Positions 47,702 through 55,942 of a stretch of 64,000 nt of DNA are shown piece by piece. The stretch spans positions 1-64,000 of the IMG/VR virus record IMGVR_UViG_3300034104_005580; one strand, written 5' to 3'. Both the position numbers and the translations under genes were made by a program. Positions within the stretch are counted from its first letter, which is position 1. The number at the start of each line of letters is the position of its first letter. Origin of the DNA: a virus. The notes beneath the pieces were generated by a model that saw only the letters and a list, made by a program, of their open reading frames with translations, searched no databases and was not told where the DNA came from.

Positions 47702-47726
47702 TTCCCCACGAGCAAGGAGCCTCACC

Positions 47727-48305
47727 GTGACCCAGACCCAGACCGCCGCTACCTCTTCCCCAGCCTCTGACTCCCCCTCTGCCGCCGCGTGGGCCTTCGT
47801 CCTGGATCACTCCAGGGCGATCCACTCCGCCGCCCGCCGTACCTGGAAGGACGGCCGGATGGATGTCGAGGACTTCCACCACGACCTCGTGGTGGACATC
47901 GCCCGCAACTTCCACAAGTTCGACGCCTCCCGCTCTTCGGCGGTCACCTGGGTCTTCCTTCGGGCTCGCAAGGTCCAGGACCGCACCCTCCGCGCGCTCT
48001 CCGCCCGGAAGGACCGGGCCCACTCCACCCGCTCCCTCTCCGCCCCGGAGACCACCGAGGAGGTGGCGATCCAGGTGGCCGTGGAGCGTGGGGACTACGG
48101 CTCGCCGGAGGCCATGGTGGCCCAGGTGACCGTGGCCCAGGTGCTTCGTGCCGCCACCCCTCTCCAGGCCGATGCCGCCCGCTCCGCCATGGAGGGATGG
48201 ACGGGTGAAGAGGTCCGCACTTCCTTCGGGTGCTCTATGAGCGCCCGCAACGACCGCCTGAACCGGCTGGGACGCCGGATGGAGAAGCCCCATGCCGCCG
48301 AGTGA
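47727..48305 (+). CDS. Putative RNA polymerase sigma factor (sigma-70 family, ECF-like)
   Basis: 192 residues, GTG with GAGCAAGGAGCCTCACC. Region 2-like: DVEDFHHDLVVDIARNFHKFDASRSSAVTWVFLRARKVQDRTLR (about 45-90), with the acidic DxxQ/H-D start and the tWxxxxxRxxxxDxxR end. Region 4-like: AQVLRAATPLQADAARSAMEGWTGEEVRTSFGCSMSARNDRLNRLGRR (about 135-187), a helix-turn-helix with the G-x-[ST]-xxE-V turn. Both are by eye. If real, it would redirect host polymerase to one of the two phage promoter classes. It overlaps the next gene by 14 bases. Confidence 0.6.
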   Translation: MTQTQTAATSSPASDSPSAAAWAFVLDHSRAIHSAARRTWKDGRMDVEDFHHDLVVDIARNFHKFDASRSSAVTWVFLRARKVQDRTLRALSARKDRAHSTRSLSAPETTEEVAIQVAVERGDYGSPEAMVAQVTVAQVLRAATPLQADAARSAMEGWTGEEVRTSFGCSMSARNDRLNRLGRRMEKPHAAE

Positions 48306-48624
48306 TCCGCCTACCTTCCTGCCCGGTGAGCCGCCGGTCAACCGCATCTTCTCCACCCTTCGGCAGCTCTGGAAGGACCAGGGGAAAGAGGTGGGCGAGG
48401 AGCGCCGCTTCCAGGACTTGGCCGACAAGCTGACCGAGCACCTGGGGATCAAGGTGACCCCCCAGAAGCTCGCCCAGTGGGCCACGGCCTCGGACAATCG
48501 CCGTCCTCCCTGGGGGGCGATCTACTGGCTGATGAACGTGACCGGCTACGAGGTCACCCTGATCCCCGTGGCCTCCGGGGCGAAGCTCGTGCGGCCCCAG
48601 AAGGTCGCCTCCCCCGTGGAGTGA
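48292..48624 (+). CDS. Probable helix-turn-helix DNA-binding protein, 110 aa
   Basis: ATG inside the end of the sigma-like gene. After a Pro-rich start, ERRFQDLADKLTEHLGIKVTPQKLAQWATASDNRRPPWGAIYWLMNVTG (about 37-86) has the order of a helix-turn-helix repressor-like fold (FQxLAxxLxxxLGxxVTxQxLxxW), followed by strands YEVTLIPVASG. Coupling to a sigma-like gene fits a regulatory pair. Could act on the GAAAGC inverted repeats, but that is speculation. Confidence 0.5.
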   Translation: MPPSDPPTFLPGEPPVNRIFSTLRQLWKDQGKEVGEERRFQDLADKLTEHLGIKVTPQKLAQWATASDNRRPPWGAIYWLMNVTGYEVTLIPVASGAKLVRPQKVASPVE

Positions 48625-48627
48625 TCC

Positions 48628-48645
48628 AGGGGTACACCCCCACCA
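48628..48645 (+). promoter_or_regulatory. Recurrent leader motif GGGGTACACCC (first of three)
   Basis: AGGGGTACACCC stands about 16 to 20 bases before the helicase start and recurs before the genes at 55972 and 62507. No good -35 box at 17 bases here. May be a -10 region of a variant promoter or an RNA element. Confidence 0.35.
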
Positions 48646-48655
48646 CGAGGTGGAA

Positions 48656-50404
48656 GTGCCCGAGCTGATCGTGACCGTGGACCGTGTTCTCTCCTTCCCT
48701 GATCCGAAGGGGGAGGAGAGGCCGCACCGGCTCCTCCTCTCCTTCGTGGAGAAACTCGACACCACGACAACTCACGTAAACCCCGCCTATGCCTCGGCCC
48801 AGCGGCAGGGGCGGCGGGCGGACCCCGCGAAGGAGCGGATCAAGCTCCTCGTGGAGGAGGGGGGGAAGTGCGAGGTGCCCAGGGGGTGCCTCCCGGAGCT
48901 TCGGGAAGCTGCCCGCCGCTTCGGGATCACGATCACCTGGGACCCCCAGATCGTGACCAACGTGGGCCGCCGGTGGCCCCTCCAGGCGGTGGAGGCCACC
49001 ACCTCGGAGAGGACCGGGAGGCCCTTCGGCTTCCGGCCGGAGTACCAGCCCGCGATCATCCAGGCGTGCCTGGAGAAGCGCCAGGGGGTGGTGGTGCTTC
49101 CGTGCGGGGGTGGGAAGACCACCTCCGGGGTGGGAGCGATCCTGGCCTCCGGGGAGGCCGCCCTGGTCCTCGTTCATACGGAGGACCTTCTGGAGCAATG
49201 GGTGGACACCGTGCGCCGGATGGCCGGGGTGGACCCCCGGGTGATCGGGGCCGGTCACCACGATCCTCGCCCCCTCCAGCCCGGGGAGATTGCCGTGGGG
49301 ATGGTCCAGACCATCCAGCCGAACCTGGAGACCTACCGCTCCATGCTCGACTCGGTGGGCTTCCTCCTCGTGGACGAGTGCCATCGCTCTCCTGCCGACC
49401 TCTTCCGGGCGGTGGTGAACGCCTGCCCCGGGCGGTTCCGGATCGGGCTCTCGGCCACCCCGAACCGGGCGGACGGCTTCGGCTTCCTGATCAACGCCTT
49501 GATCGGCCCGGTGATCTACCGCCTCCCCCGGGGGGCCATCGACCTGATCGAGTGGGGGTATCTCCGCCGCCCCCTCGTGATCCCCGTGGCCTCCGGCTAC
49601 TCCCCGCCCGACCTCGTGAGGGAGTGGATCGTCTCGTGCCCCTCGTGCTCGGCCGACGAGAAGAGGGCGAAGAGGGCGACCCAGACCCTGGCCACCTCCG
49701 CCGACAAAGCCACCTTCTCGGCGGGGCGACTTTCCTGCCGCCGCTCCGGCCGCTCCTCGGTGAAGTGCTCCCACGTCTTCACCGGGGAGGAGAAGAAGGA
49801 GCTGGGGATGCTGATCCTGGCCCAGGTCCAGAGCGATGCGGCCGTGAACCGGGCGAGGGTGGAGACGATGTCCACCCTGGTCCAGGAGGGGGTGGAGGTG
49901 GGGCGGCTCGCCCTGACCCTCGTGAACCGGAAGGACGGGGTGGAGGCCCTCACGGCGGAGCATCGGGCCCGGGGCCTTCGGGTCCGGGGGGTCACCTCGG
50001 AGGTGGAGGACCGAGGGGCGATCATCGCGGGGTTCCGGGCTCGCCGCTACGACTCCATGGTGGCCACCCAGCTCGCGGACGAAGGGCTCGACGTGCCCTC
50101 CCTGGACCTCCTGGTCATGGGCTCGGCGGGCCGCCACGATGGCACGGCCCAGCAGCGGGCGGGGCGGACGTGCCGCCCGGTGGGCCACGAGGTGCCCCTG
50201 GTCTTCGACGTGGTGGATGACTACCCGGCGGCCCGATCCCAGTGGAGGGATCGGGCCTCGGCCTACGTGGAAGCCTACGGGGCCGAGTGCCTCCCCACCG
50301 ACCGGGCGATGCCCCTGGGGTGGGCGATCCGGGTGATCCAGCGGCTGGAGGAGCCCGGAGGTCTGGCCGAGGTCACCGGGCAGCTCGCCCGCTTTCGCGG
50401 ATAA
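48656..50404 (+). CDS. Superfamily 2 helicase, XPB/UvsW-like
   Basis: 582 residues from GTG 48656, six bases after GAGG (the GTG at 48650 is too close). Motif I LPCGGGKTT (about 147-155), Ia EDLLEQW, motif II VDECHRS (about 238-244), motif III SATPNRADGFG (about 264-274), motif VI QQRAGRTCRP (about 499-508). An insert (about 325-375) holds CPSC and later RLSC...KCSH, a possible zinc site between the two RecA lobes. DECH and the Q-RAGR form place it with XPB-like helicases of phage recombination and replication restart. Not type I restriction: no nuclease part. Confidence 0.8.
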   Translation: MPELIVTVDRVLSFPDPKGEERPHRLLLSFVEKLDTTTTHVNPAYASAQRQGRRADPAKERIKLLVEEGGKCEVPRGCLPELREAARRFGITITWDPQIVTNVGRRWPLQAVEATTSERTGRPFGFRPEYQPAIIQACLEKRQGVVVLPCGGGKTTSGVGAILASGEAALVLVHTEDLLEQWVDTVRRMAGVDPRVIGAGHHDPRPLQPGEIAVGMVQTIQPNLETYRSMLDSVGFLLVDECHRSPADLFRAVVNACPGRFRIGLSATPNRADGFGFLINALIGPVIYRLPRGAIDLIEWGYLRRPLVIPVASGYSPPDLVREWIVSCPSCSADEKRAKRATQTLATSADKATFSAGRLSCRRSGRSSVKCSHVFTGEEKKELGMLILAQVQSDAAVNRARVETMSTLVQEGVEVGRLALTLVNRKDGVEALTAEHRARGLRVRGVTSEVEDRGAIIAGFRARRYDSMVATQLADEGLDVPSLDLLVMGSAGRHDGTAQQRAGRTCRPVGHEVPLVFDVVDDYPAARSQWRDRASAYVEAYGAECLPTDRAMPLGWAIRVIQRLEEPGGLAEVTGQLARFRG

Positions 50405-50419
50405 AGCGCAGAAGCCCCC

Positions 50420-50448
50420 GCGCCAGCTATCCCACCGCCGGGTAAGTG
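50420..50448 (+). promoter_or_regulatory. Promoter of the 17-base-spacer family: GCGCCA-N17-TAAGTG
   Basis: GCGCCA (50420-50425), 17 bases ending GCCGGG, TAAGTG (50443-50448). The leader holds a perfect stem GGTGAGC-GAGAGAT-GCTCACC (50454-50474) upstream of CTGGAGCCCACG and the start. Confidence 0.62.
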
Positions 50449-50488
50449 GAAGGGGTGAGCGAGAGATGCTCACCACCTGGAGCCCACG

Positions 50489-50791
50489 ATGACCCCTCAC
50501 CTCGCCTCGATCTCCTCCATCGCCCTCACGCAGGCCGTGAAGCGCGCCACCTGCCTCCCCACCCACGAGGGGCGGCTGGCCCTCGTGGTGGTCGCCCAGT
50601 ATGCCGCCGTCGAGCCCGATCCTGGGGAGTCCGCGTGGGTGGATGCGCCCGCCGGTGATCAGTGGGGCCGGATGCTCCTCACCGTGAAGGACGAGGTGAC
50701 CGGGAAGGTGATCGACTCCTTCTACTCCTACGAGCAGAAGCACGAGGTGCGGCCCACCTCCGGCGGTCCTCCCTGCTGGTGGGTGGATTGA
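50489..50791 (+). CDS. Unknown protein, 100 aa
   Basis: ATG 50489. Beta-rich small protein: SSIALTQAVKRATCLPTHEGRLALVVVAQYAAV, QWGRMLLTVKDEVTGKVIDSFYSYEQKHEVRP, ending in a Trp-rich tail PPCWWVD. No motif. Sits alone between two promoters, just before the nuclease gene, so likely expressed early on its own. Confidence 0.6.
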   Translation: MTPHLASISSIALTQAVKRATCLPTHEGRLALVVVAQYAAVEPDPGESAWVDAPAGDQWGRMLLTVKDEVTGKVIDSFYSYEQKHEVRPTSGGPPCWWVD

Positions 50792-50851
50792 CGAGGGCGG
50801 AGGCCCCGTTCAGTGGGCGGTCAGATTCTGGTCGCCCTCCGGTCGGAGCCC

Positions 50852-50880
50852 TTCACACTTTCCCGCCCCAGGGGTAGAAG
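50852..50880 (+). promoter_or_regulatory. Promoter of the 17-base-spacer family: TTCACA-N17-TAGAAG
   Basis: TTCACA (50852-50857), 17 bases ending CAGGGG, TAGAAG (50875-50880), 18 bases before the nuclease start. Confidence 0.6.
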
Positions 50881-50898
50881 GGTGGAGAGGTAGCACCG

Positions 50899-52539
50899 AT
50901 GTCGAGTCCCGCCCGTCCCGCCCGTCTCGTGATCCCCAGGTACGGATCGATCCCCGGGCTCCCCGCCCGGGCGATGATCTTCTCCAACTCCGAGCGCATG
51001 GAGCTGGGGTGCGACCGCCGGTGGTTCCACCGCTACGCCGAGCACCTCCGCCCCGCCGAGGAGGCTCGCGCCCTCTCCTACGGCACCGAGTGGGCCCGGG
51101 TCATGGAGGACGTGCATCGGTGGTGGATGGTGACCGACGCCCGCTACCCCCTGGAGCAGGTGATCGGGAAGGGCCCGGACTCCTCCGACCCCCACGGCTC
51201 GTGCCCGTGGTGCTCCGGCGAGAAGATGATCGGCCGCTACTCCGGCTCGGCCGGATCGCTTCGGTGCGACGAGTGCGACGGCTCCGGCCTCTCGGTCCTC
51301 TTCCGGGCTCGCCTGGAGTGGCTCTCCGGGGCGAGCGAGGGGGAGGAGGCCGCCGAGGCCCAGGCCGAGGTGGAGACCCTCTTCCGGGCCCTCCGTGGGT
51401 GGTGCGAGATGTACGGAGCGAACCCCCCGGTGGAGTACCGGGTGGTCGCCGTGGAGCTGGACGTGCTGGCCCCCGTGGTGGACCCCGCCACCGGAAAGCC
51501 GTTCCGCCCGCGCCTCCCCCTCGTGGAGGTGGAGGATGGGTGGAGGATCGCCGGGCCCGGGGAGACCCCCACCACCTGGGGGAGCTTTCCCTGGTTCCAG
51601 GTCGGGAAGCTGGACGTGGTGCTCCAGCACCGGGTGACCGGGGCGCTCTGGATCGAGGATGCGAAGTCCTCCCGCGATCCGTGGGGGTACCTCCGGAACG
51701 TGACGGTGGACCCCCAGACCACCGGATACCTCTGGATGCTCCGGGAAAGTATCGCCGCTGGCCTCACCTCTTTCCGTGGTGAGGTGGTGGGGGTCCAGTG
51801 GGACGTGACCTCCTCCTCCCTCCAGCAGTTCCCCCGGCGGCTCGTGGACAAGCCCGTGAGCAAGACCGACGTGGCGGCCCAGGAGAAGGCCGTGGACGAG
51901 GAGCTGGCCCACCTTCCGGAGGTGGTGGCCCGGATGGAGGCCGCCACGGTCTCCGGGATGAAGAAGAAGGAGCTGGCCGACCTCCTGGCCTCCCTCCTCC
52001 TCCAGGGCGAGGTGGGAGCCGAGCGCGAGCGCCGGATGGCCCGGATCGTCCGGTGGAAGCCGCCCGAGCTTTCCCGCGCCCAGAACGTGACCACCCCCTC
52101 CTGGCTGATCATCGAAGCCATCCAGGAGGCCGAGCCGACCCCGGATGGCCAGCGGGTCCTCCTGGAGGACTACCAGGATCACCTCTCGTGGGCCCGGGAG
52201 GCCGTGGACTCCCGCCTCTACGCCCGGGAGCCCGTGGTGGCCTCCCCCTCGGCGGTGGAGGAGTACCGCTGGGAGGTCTTCGGGGTGGCGAAGAAGCTCG
52301 CCGCGATGATCCGCGCCTCCGTGGGGGCCACCTCCATGGAGGCCCTCGCCCTCTCCTTCCCCCGCACGCCCCTCTGCCGGAAGCCCGGCGGCTCGTGCCC
52401 CTTCGTCTCCCTCTGCGCCGGTGGTGACACCGAGGACGCTCGTGGGGAGTTCACCACCTCGGATGGCCTTCTCTGGGAAAGGCCGAACGTGAGCAAGCCC
52501 GCTACTTCCACCCTCGATCCCAGTGAAACGGAGTTCTGA
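50899..52539 (+). CDS. Cas4/RecB-like PD-(D/E)XK exonuclease with Fe-S type cysteines
   Basis: 546 residues from ATG. A Cys near the start (LGCDRRWFHRY, about 37) and CRKPGGSCPFVSLC near the end (about 493-506) match the 4Fe-4S arrangement of Cas4/AddB-type nucleases. The nuclease core has FQVGKLDVVLQH (Asp at about 238), LWIEDAKSS (E/D-x-K, about 251-257) and QTTGYLWML (about 273). CPWCSGEKM and CDECDG (about 99-130) add a zinc-knuckle insert. It overlaps the next gene by one base; with the Sak4-like ATPase and SSB it forms a recombination set, the exonuclease making single strands. Confidence 0.75.
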   Translation: MSSPARPARLVIPRYGSIPGLPARAMIFSNSERMELGCDRRWFHRYAEHLRPAEEARALSYGTEWARVMEDVHRWWMVTDARYPLEQVIGKGPDSSDPHGSCPWCSGEKMIGRYSGSAGSLRCDECDGSGLSVLFRARLEWLSGASEGEEAAEAQAEVETLFRALRGWCEMYGANPPVEYRVVAVELDVLAPVVDPATGKPFRPRLPLVEVEDGWRIAGPGETPTTWGSFPWFQVGKLDVVLQHRVTGALWIEDAKSSRDPWGYLRNVTVDPQTTGYLWMLRESIAAGLTSFRGEVVGVQWDVTSSSLQQFPRRLVDKPVSKTDVAAQEKAVDEELAHLPEVVARMEAATVSGMKKKELADLLASLLLQGEVGAERERRMARIVRWKPPELSRAQNVTTPSWLIIEAIQEAEPTPDGQRVLLEDYQDHLSWAREAVDSRLYAREPVVASPSAVEEYRWEVFGVAKKLAAMIRASVGATSMEALALSFPRTPLCRKPGGSCPFVSLCAGGDTEDARGEFTTSDGLLWERPNVSKPATSTLDPSETEF

Positions 52540-53666
52540 TGTCTCTTCTCACCCTCACCCCCGCCGGTGAAACCACCGCCGTCTGGTTCAAGCTCTTCCT
52601 CTATGGCAACTCCGGAGCGGGGAAGACGTGGCGGGCCTGTCAGGTCCGGAAGCCGGGGGACGCCCGGAAGGTGCTCGCCCTCCTCACCGAGGCCAACGGG
52701 GTCCAGAGCGCCCGCCACGCGAACCCCTCGATCCTCCTCCCCTCGTGGCCCCTCACCCAGCGGGTGAAGGTGGGCGAGAAGAAGGAGGGCACGAAGACCG
52801 TGGTGGTCTACGAGGAGAAGCCCGTCCTGGACCCCGTGACCCAGAAGCCGATGGTCCGTCACTACGCCGTGAAGATGGCCGAGGTGCGGGAGGTGCTGAT
52901 GGCGGTCCAGAACCGGGAGGTGCCCGACCTCGACACCCTGATCCTGGATGGGTGGACCGAGATTCAGGCCATGATGAAGGACGAGATGCTGGAGATGAAG
53001 CGGAAGGCCGTTGAGGAGGGCCGGGCGAAGAAGGAGGCCCTGGTCTTCTCTAAAGCCGACTGGGGCGAGCTGGGAGAGCGGGTCCGCCGGGCCATGCGCT
53101 CGGTGCGGGACCTCCCCATCCACGTCGTCTCCACCGCCCTGGCCGAGGTGGAGACCGAGGAGGAGGGCGAGACCGTCACCCGGTACACGATCCCCAGCTT
53201 CCAGGGGCGGAAGCTCCACGGTCAGGCCGCCGCCTTCCAGAACGTGGTGGCCTACTGCTACACCACCCGGGGCCGCGACTCCGGGGGGGCCGCGAAGATC
53301 GCCCGGATGGCGATGGTGGAGGGGCCCGAGACCATCCAGTGCAAGCCGGCCTATCCCCTGACCGGGGTGATCGAAGCCCCGCTCTGGGAGTGGATGGACC
53401 TCCTGGCGAAGCCCCCGGTGGACGGGGCCACCCTCGGCCGCGCCCTCACCGACGAGGACCGGAAGGCCCTGGAGGAGGCCGCCGCCCAGGGTGCGGAGGA
53501 GACCGTCAAGCGCAAGGCCCAGGAGGCCGCCCAGGAGGAGGTGGACCCGGACGCCCCCGTGGTGGACCTCTCCGCCGGGCAGGAGCCCTCGAAGGAGGAG
53601 AAGCCGAAGGGCTCCACCTCCGGCACCGGGCGGGTCCGCCGTGGCCCTCGTGGGGCCGGAACCTGA
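52539..53666 (+). CDS. Sak4-like RecA-fold ATPase (single-strand annealing/recombinase)
   Basis: 375 residues, ATG overlapping the previous TGA (TGATG). Walker A YGNSGAGKTW (about 20-29) near the N-terminus, a Walker B-like LDTLILDGWTEI (about 131-142), and RAMRSVRDLPIHVVSTALAEVE typical of AAA_24/Sak4 phage ATPases. The C-terminal 70 residues are charged and disordered, ending in a basic RVRRGPRGAGT. Sak4 proteins anneal single strands with help of SSB; the SSB-like gene follows. This placement makes the assignment firm, although no experimental motif separates Sak4 from other RecA-core phage ATPases. Confidence 0.72.
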   Translation: MSLLTLTPAGETTAVWFKLFLYGNSGAGKTWRACQVRKPGDARKVLALLTEANGVQSARHANPSILLPSWPLTQRVKVGEKKEGTKTVVVYEEKPVLDPVTQKPMVRHYAVKMAEVREVLMAVQNREVPDLDTLILDGWTEIQAMMKDEMLEMKRKAVEEGRAKKEALVFSKADWGELGERVRRAMRSVRDLPIHVVSTALAEVETEEEGETVTRYTIPSFQGRKLHGQAAAFQNVVAYCYTTRGRDSGGAAKIARMAMVEGPETIQCKPAYPLTGVIEAPLWEWMDLLAKPPVDGATLGRALTDEDRKALEEAAAQGAEETVKRKAQEAAQEEVDPDAPVVDLSAGQEPSKEEKPKGSTSGTGRVRRGPRGAGT

Positions 53667-53676
53667 TCCGCGCCCC

Positions 53677-53705
53677 TTCATCTTCCACCCCGTGAGGGGT
53701 AGATC
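53677..53705 (+). promoter_or_regulatory. Promoter of the 17-base-spacer family: TTCATC-N17-TAGATC
   Basis: TTCATC (53677-53682), 17 bases ending GAGGGG, TAGATC (53700-53705). The transcript leader carries a stem GGGGGCG-GTCCT-CGCCCCC at 53711-53729. Confidence 0.58.
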
Positions 53706-53710
53706 ACTCC

Positions 53711-53729
53711 GGGGGCGGTCCTCGCCCCC
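53711..53729 (+). promoter_or_regulatory. Leader hairpin before the SSB-like gene
   Basis: Perfect seven-pair stem GGGGGCG/CGCCCCC with a five-base loop directly after the -10 box. No T run follows, so it is more likely a transcript-stabilising or control structure than a terminator. Confidence 0.45.
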
Positions 53730-53779
53730 ATCCCGCCGCAAGGCCAATACCAAGCAAGCCAGCAAGTGAGGAAACTACG

Positions 53780-54385
53780 ATGTCCGAATGGGATGGAAAG
53801 GTCGATCCGAACGACAAGGAATACGATGGGAAGAACGGGCCGGATACCCGCTACTGCGGGGCCGGGAAGAAGGCCCTGGTGCCGCTCGGCTTCGAGCGGT
53901 GGAAGTCCAGCAAGGGCTCCGCGATGCTCTCGATCATGTACGGCTGCATCCTCGACCTGGAGAAGGGCGGGCCCGATGCCGGAGCCGTGGTCTGGCGCAA
54001 CTTCGCCCTGACCCAGAACGCGGTCCAGTTCTTCGCCCGCTTCGCCCGCGCCATGGGCTTCACCACCCCCTTCAACGTGTTCAGCGACGAAGACGTGGGG
54101 GCCATCCTGGGGAAGGGGGCCTGCGTGGGGAAGGTGGAGGTGGAGACCTACGAGCGCCGGGACGGGAAGGAGGGCCACCGCTCGGAGGTCAAGTTCTTCG
54201 ATCCCTTCACCGGCTCCTGGGAGCCCGACTTCGACGCCCTCGTGGCGGAGATGGAGGAGAAGTGGGACGAGTATCTGGCGTTCCGCGCCGAGCACCCCCG
54301 GGGTGCGGCTCCCACCGGGGGCGGCTCCGGTGGTGGTGAGAGCGGCGGCGGCGGCAGCTACTCCAACGAGGACATCCCCTTCTAA
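53780..54385 (+). CDS. ssb: Single-stranded DNA-binding protein (DUF669-like)
   Basis: 201 residues from ATG with AGTGAGGAAACTACG. OB-like phage SSB pattern: YCGAGKKALVPLGFERWKSSKGSAMLSIMYGCILD, VVWRNFALTQNAVQFFARFARAMGF, VGKVEVETYERRDGKEGHRSEVKFFDP. A Gly/Ser linker (about 177-192) leads to the acidic tip NEDIPF, the usual SSB interaction peptide. It binds single strands during replication and recombination. Located between the Sak4-like ATPase and the resolvase. Confidence 0.82.
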   Translation: MSEWDGKVDPNDKEYDGKNGPDTRYCGAGKKALVPLGFERWKSSKGSAMLSIMYGCILDLEKGGPDAGAVVWRNFALTQNAVQFFARFARAMGFTTPFNVFSDEDVGAILGKGACVGKVEVETYERRDGKEGHRSEVKFFDPFTGSWEPDFDALVAEMEEKWDEYLAFRAEHPRGAAPTGGGSGGGESGGGGSYSNEDIPF

Positions 54386-55059
54386 TGGCCGAGCGCCCCC
54401 CGGTCCTCGGAGTGGACCCCGCCGCAAACGGGGCCGCCGTCCTCCTCCACCCGGGGGGGAAGCGGGTCCTGGCGGCATGGGTCTGGACCGAGAGGAGCCG
54501 AGGGGGCTGCAAGGTCTCGGAGGTGGTCTCGGTCCAGGACCGGGAGGGGGGCTATCGGGTGGGCACGCGCCGCTCGGTCGCCCCCTTCGGCGTGGTGGGA
54601 GAGGTCATCCGGGAGGAGGCTCGCTCCATCCTCGGTGGGGTGGCCTACGCCCTGGCAGGGGAGAACGCCATCGTCGGCCGGGCGATGGATACCTCCATCG
54701 TGATCGCCCGGAACGCGGGCCGAGTGCTCGGCCCCCTTGAAGCCCTGGCCGTGGGTCAGAGCACCGAGTGGGTGAGGGCCACCGAGTGGAGGTCCGTCAT
54801 CCTGAACCTCAACCCGCACACCCCCCGGGAGGAGGCGAAGGCCCAGGCCATGAAGTGGATGCCGATCCGCATCCCCTCCCTCGTGGAGGTGGCTCGGCTC
54901 CTGGGGGGTCCTGACGACCTCTACGACGCCTCCGGAGTAGCATCATGGCTCGACACTCACCTATCCAGCCCACCCTCTTCGGAGGGCTCACGCCGACCGG
55001 GGGCCCGGACCCGAAAGCCCCCCGCGAAGACGCCGAAGAAGTCCTCCGGGCGTGGGTGA
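54385..55059 (+). CDS. RuvC-like Holliday junction resolvase
   Basis: 224 residues, ATG overlapping the SSB stop (TAATG). RNase H fold: VLGVDPAANGAAVLL (Asp11), ALAGENAIVGRAMDTSIVIARNAGRVLG (Glu about 92) and GGPDDLYDASGVASW (acids about 175-180), the order of RuvC active-site carboxylates. The C-terminus is a basic Pro/Lys/Arg tail that overlaps the next gene. It would cut branched DNA before packaging. Confidence 0.68.
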   Translation: MAERPPVLGVDPAANGAAVLLHPGGKRVLAAWVWTERSRGGCKVSEVVSVQDREGGYRVGTRRSVAPFGVVGEVIREEARSILGGVAYALAGENAIVGRAMDTSIVIARNAGRVLGPLEALAVGQSTEWVRATEWRSVILNLNPHTPREEAKAQAMKWMPIRIPSLVEVARLLGGPDDLYDASGVASWLDTHLSSPPSSEGSRRPGARTRKPPAKTPKKSSGRG

Positions 55060-55373
55060 GGTACCAGGAGGGGAGGGGGGCCAACGTGAAGGCCACCCCG
55101 CCCCGCCTCGCCCTGATCGTGAAAGCGATGGAGCAGGGCGGATACACCGGCTCCCAGCTTTCCACCTATCTCCGGTGGGTCTTCACCGCCCCTGCCCGCT
55201 GGCCGGGGTGGATGCGGAAGCCGGGCCACCCCTACCTGGAGGTGGAGAACCTGCTGCGAGCGAGTCACCTCCGGGACCACCTCGTGGAGGCCGTGGAGTG
55301 GGCCACCGCCCAGGGAGAGGAGGGGGAGCCCCCGATGGTCGCCCTCTACGGGGACCAGACCTTCGCAGGATGA
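54945..55373 (+). CDS. Unknown, possible phage replication accessory protein
   Basis: 142 residues, ATG with GGAGTAGC before it. It begins 115 bases inside the resolvase gene, in another frame, and both frames stay open. After a Pro/Gly-rich start, LRAWVRYQEGRGANVKATPPRLALIVKAME leads to a short motif LRWVFTAPARWPGWMRKPGHPYLEVENLLRASHLRDHLVEAVEW. The last part (W-x-G...HPYL-x-x-xNLxR...L) resembles the phage replisome-organiser C-terminal motif (W...YLRPxTLFxxxFExYL). Judged real because the third-position GC bias holds after the overlap. Confidence 0.58.
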   Translation: MARHSPIQPTLFGGLTPTGGPDPKAPREDAEEVLRAWVRYQEGRGANVKATPPRLALIVKAMEQGGYTGSQLSTYLRWVFTAPARWPGWMRKPGHPYLEVENLLRASHLRDHLVEAVEWATAQGEEGEPPMVALYGDQTFAG

Positions 55374-55393
55374 AAGAAAGTGCAGAAGCCACC

Positions 55394-55422
55394 GCGCCAC
55401 CTTTCCCTCCCTGGGGTAATCT
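55394..55422 (+). promoter_or_regulatory. Promoter of the 17-base-spacer family: GCGCCA-N17-TAATCT
   Basis: GCGCCA (55394-55399), 17 bases ending CTGGGG, TAATCT (55417-55422), then GTGAGCAAGGAGCCTCCG and the start. Confidence 0.65.
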
Positions 55423-55446
55423 AAGGGGGTGAGCAAGGAGCCTCCG

Positions 55447-55929
55447 ATGACGACCGCCTCTTTCCAGACCGCCCCCGCCGCCCTCACCGCCATCCTCGCC
55501 GGGAAGGCGAAGATCACCCTGGTCTCCACGAAGACCGGGGCCCGCTTCACCTACAAGATCACCCGGGCGAACGCCTCGGCCCGGAACCCCTCTCCCCTCT
55601 GGTTCGTCTCCCTCCTCTCCGGGCCGAACAACGAGGCGGACTTCTCCTACCTCGGCGTGATCCGGGCGGGCTTCGGGAACGAGGGCCCCCGCTTCTCCCT
55701 CACGGCGAAGTCCACCTCCACCGATGCGGCCCCCTCGGTGAAGGCGATCACCTGGACGGTGGCCTCCCTCTACAACCAGGGGGCCATCCCCGCCGCCCTG
55801 GAGGTCTGGCACGAGGGCTCCTGCTGCCGGTGCGGCCGGGCCCTGACGGTGCCCGAGTCCATCGCCTCCGGGATCGGCCCGGAGTGCGCGAAGAAGGGCG
55901 CGAAGGAGAAGGCCCGGCTGGCGGCCTGA
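55447..55929 (+). CDS. DUF6011-like zinc-binding protein
   Basis: 160 residues, ATG 55447 with the shared GAGCAAGGAGCC leader (the GTG at 55429 belongs to that leader). Residues 1-110 are a beta-rich domain (KITLVSTKTGARFTYKITRANAS, FSYLGVIRAGFGN). Residues about 125-150 hold CCRCGRALTVPESIASGIGPEC, the CxxCGRxLxxPxSxxxGxGPxC signature of DUF6011, a zinc site common in phage and plasmid proteins of unknown function. Confidence 0.7.
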   Translation: MTTASFQTAPAALTAILAGKAKITLVSTKTGARFTYKITRANASARNPSPLWFVSLLSGPNNEADFSYLGVIRAGFGNEGPRFSLTAKSTSTDAAPSVKAITWTVASLYNQGAIPAALEVWHEGSCCRCGRALTVPESIASGIGPECAKKGAKEKARLAA

Positions 55930-55942
55930 CCGGAGGGCGGTG

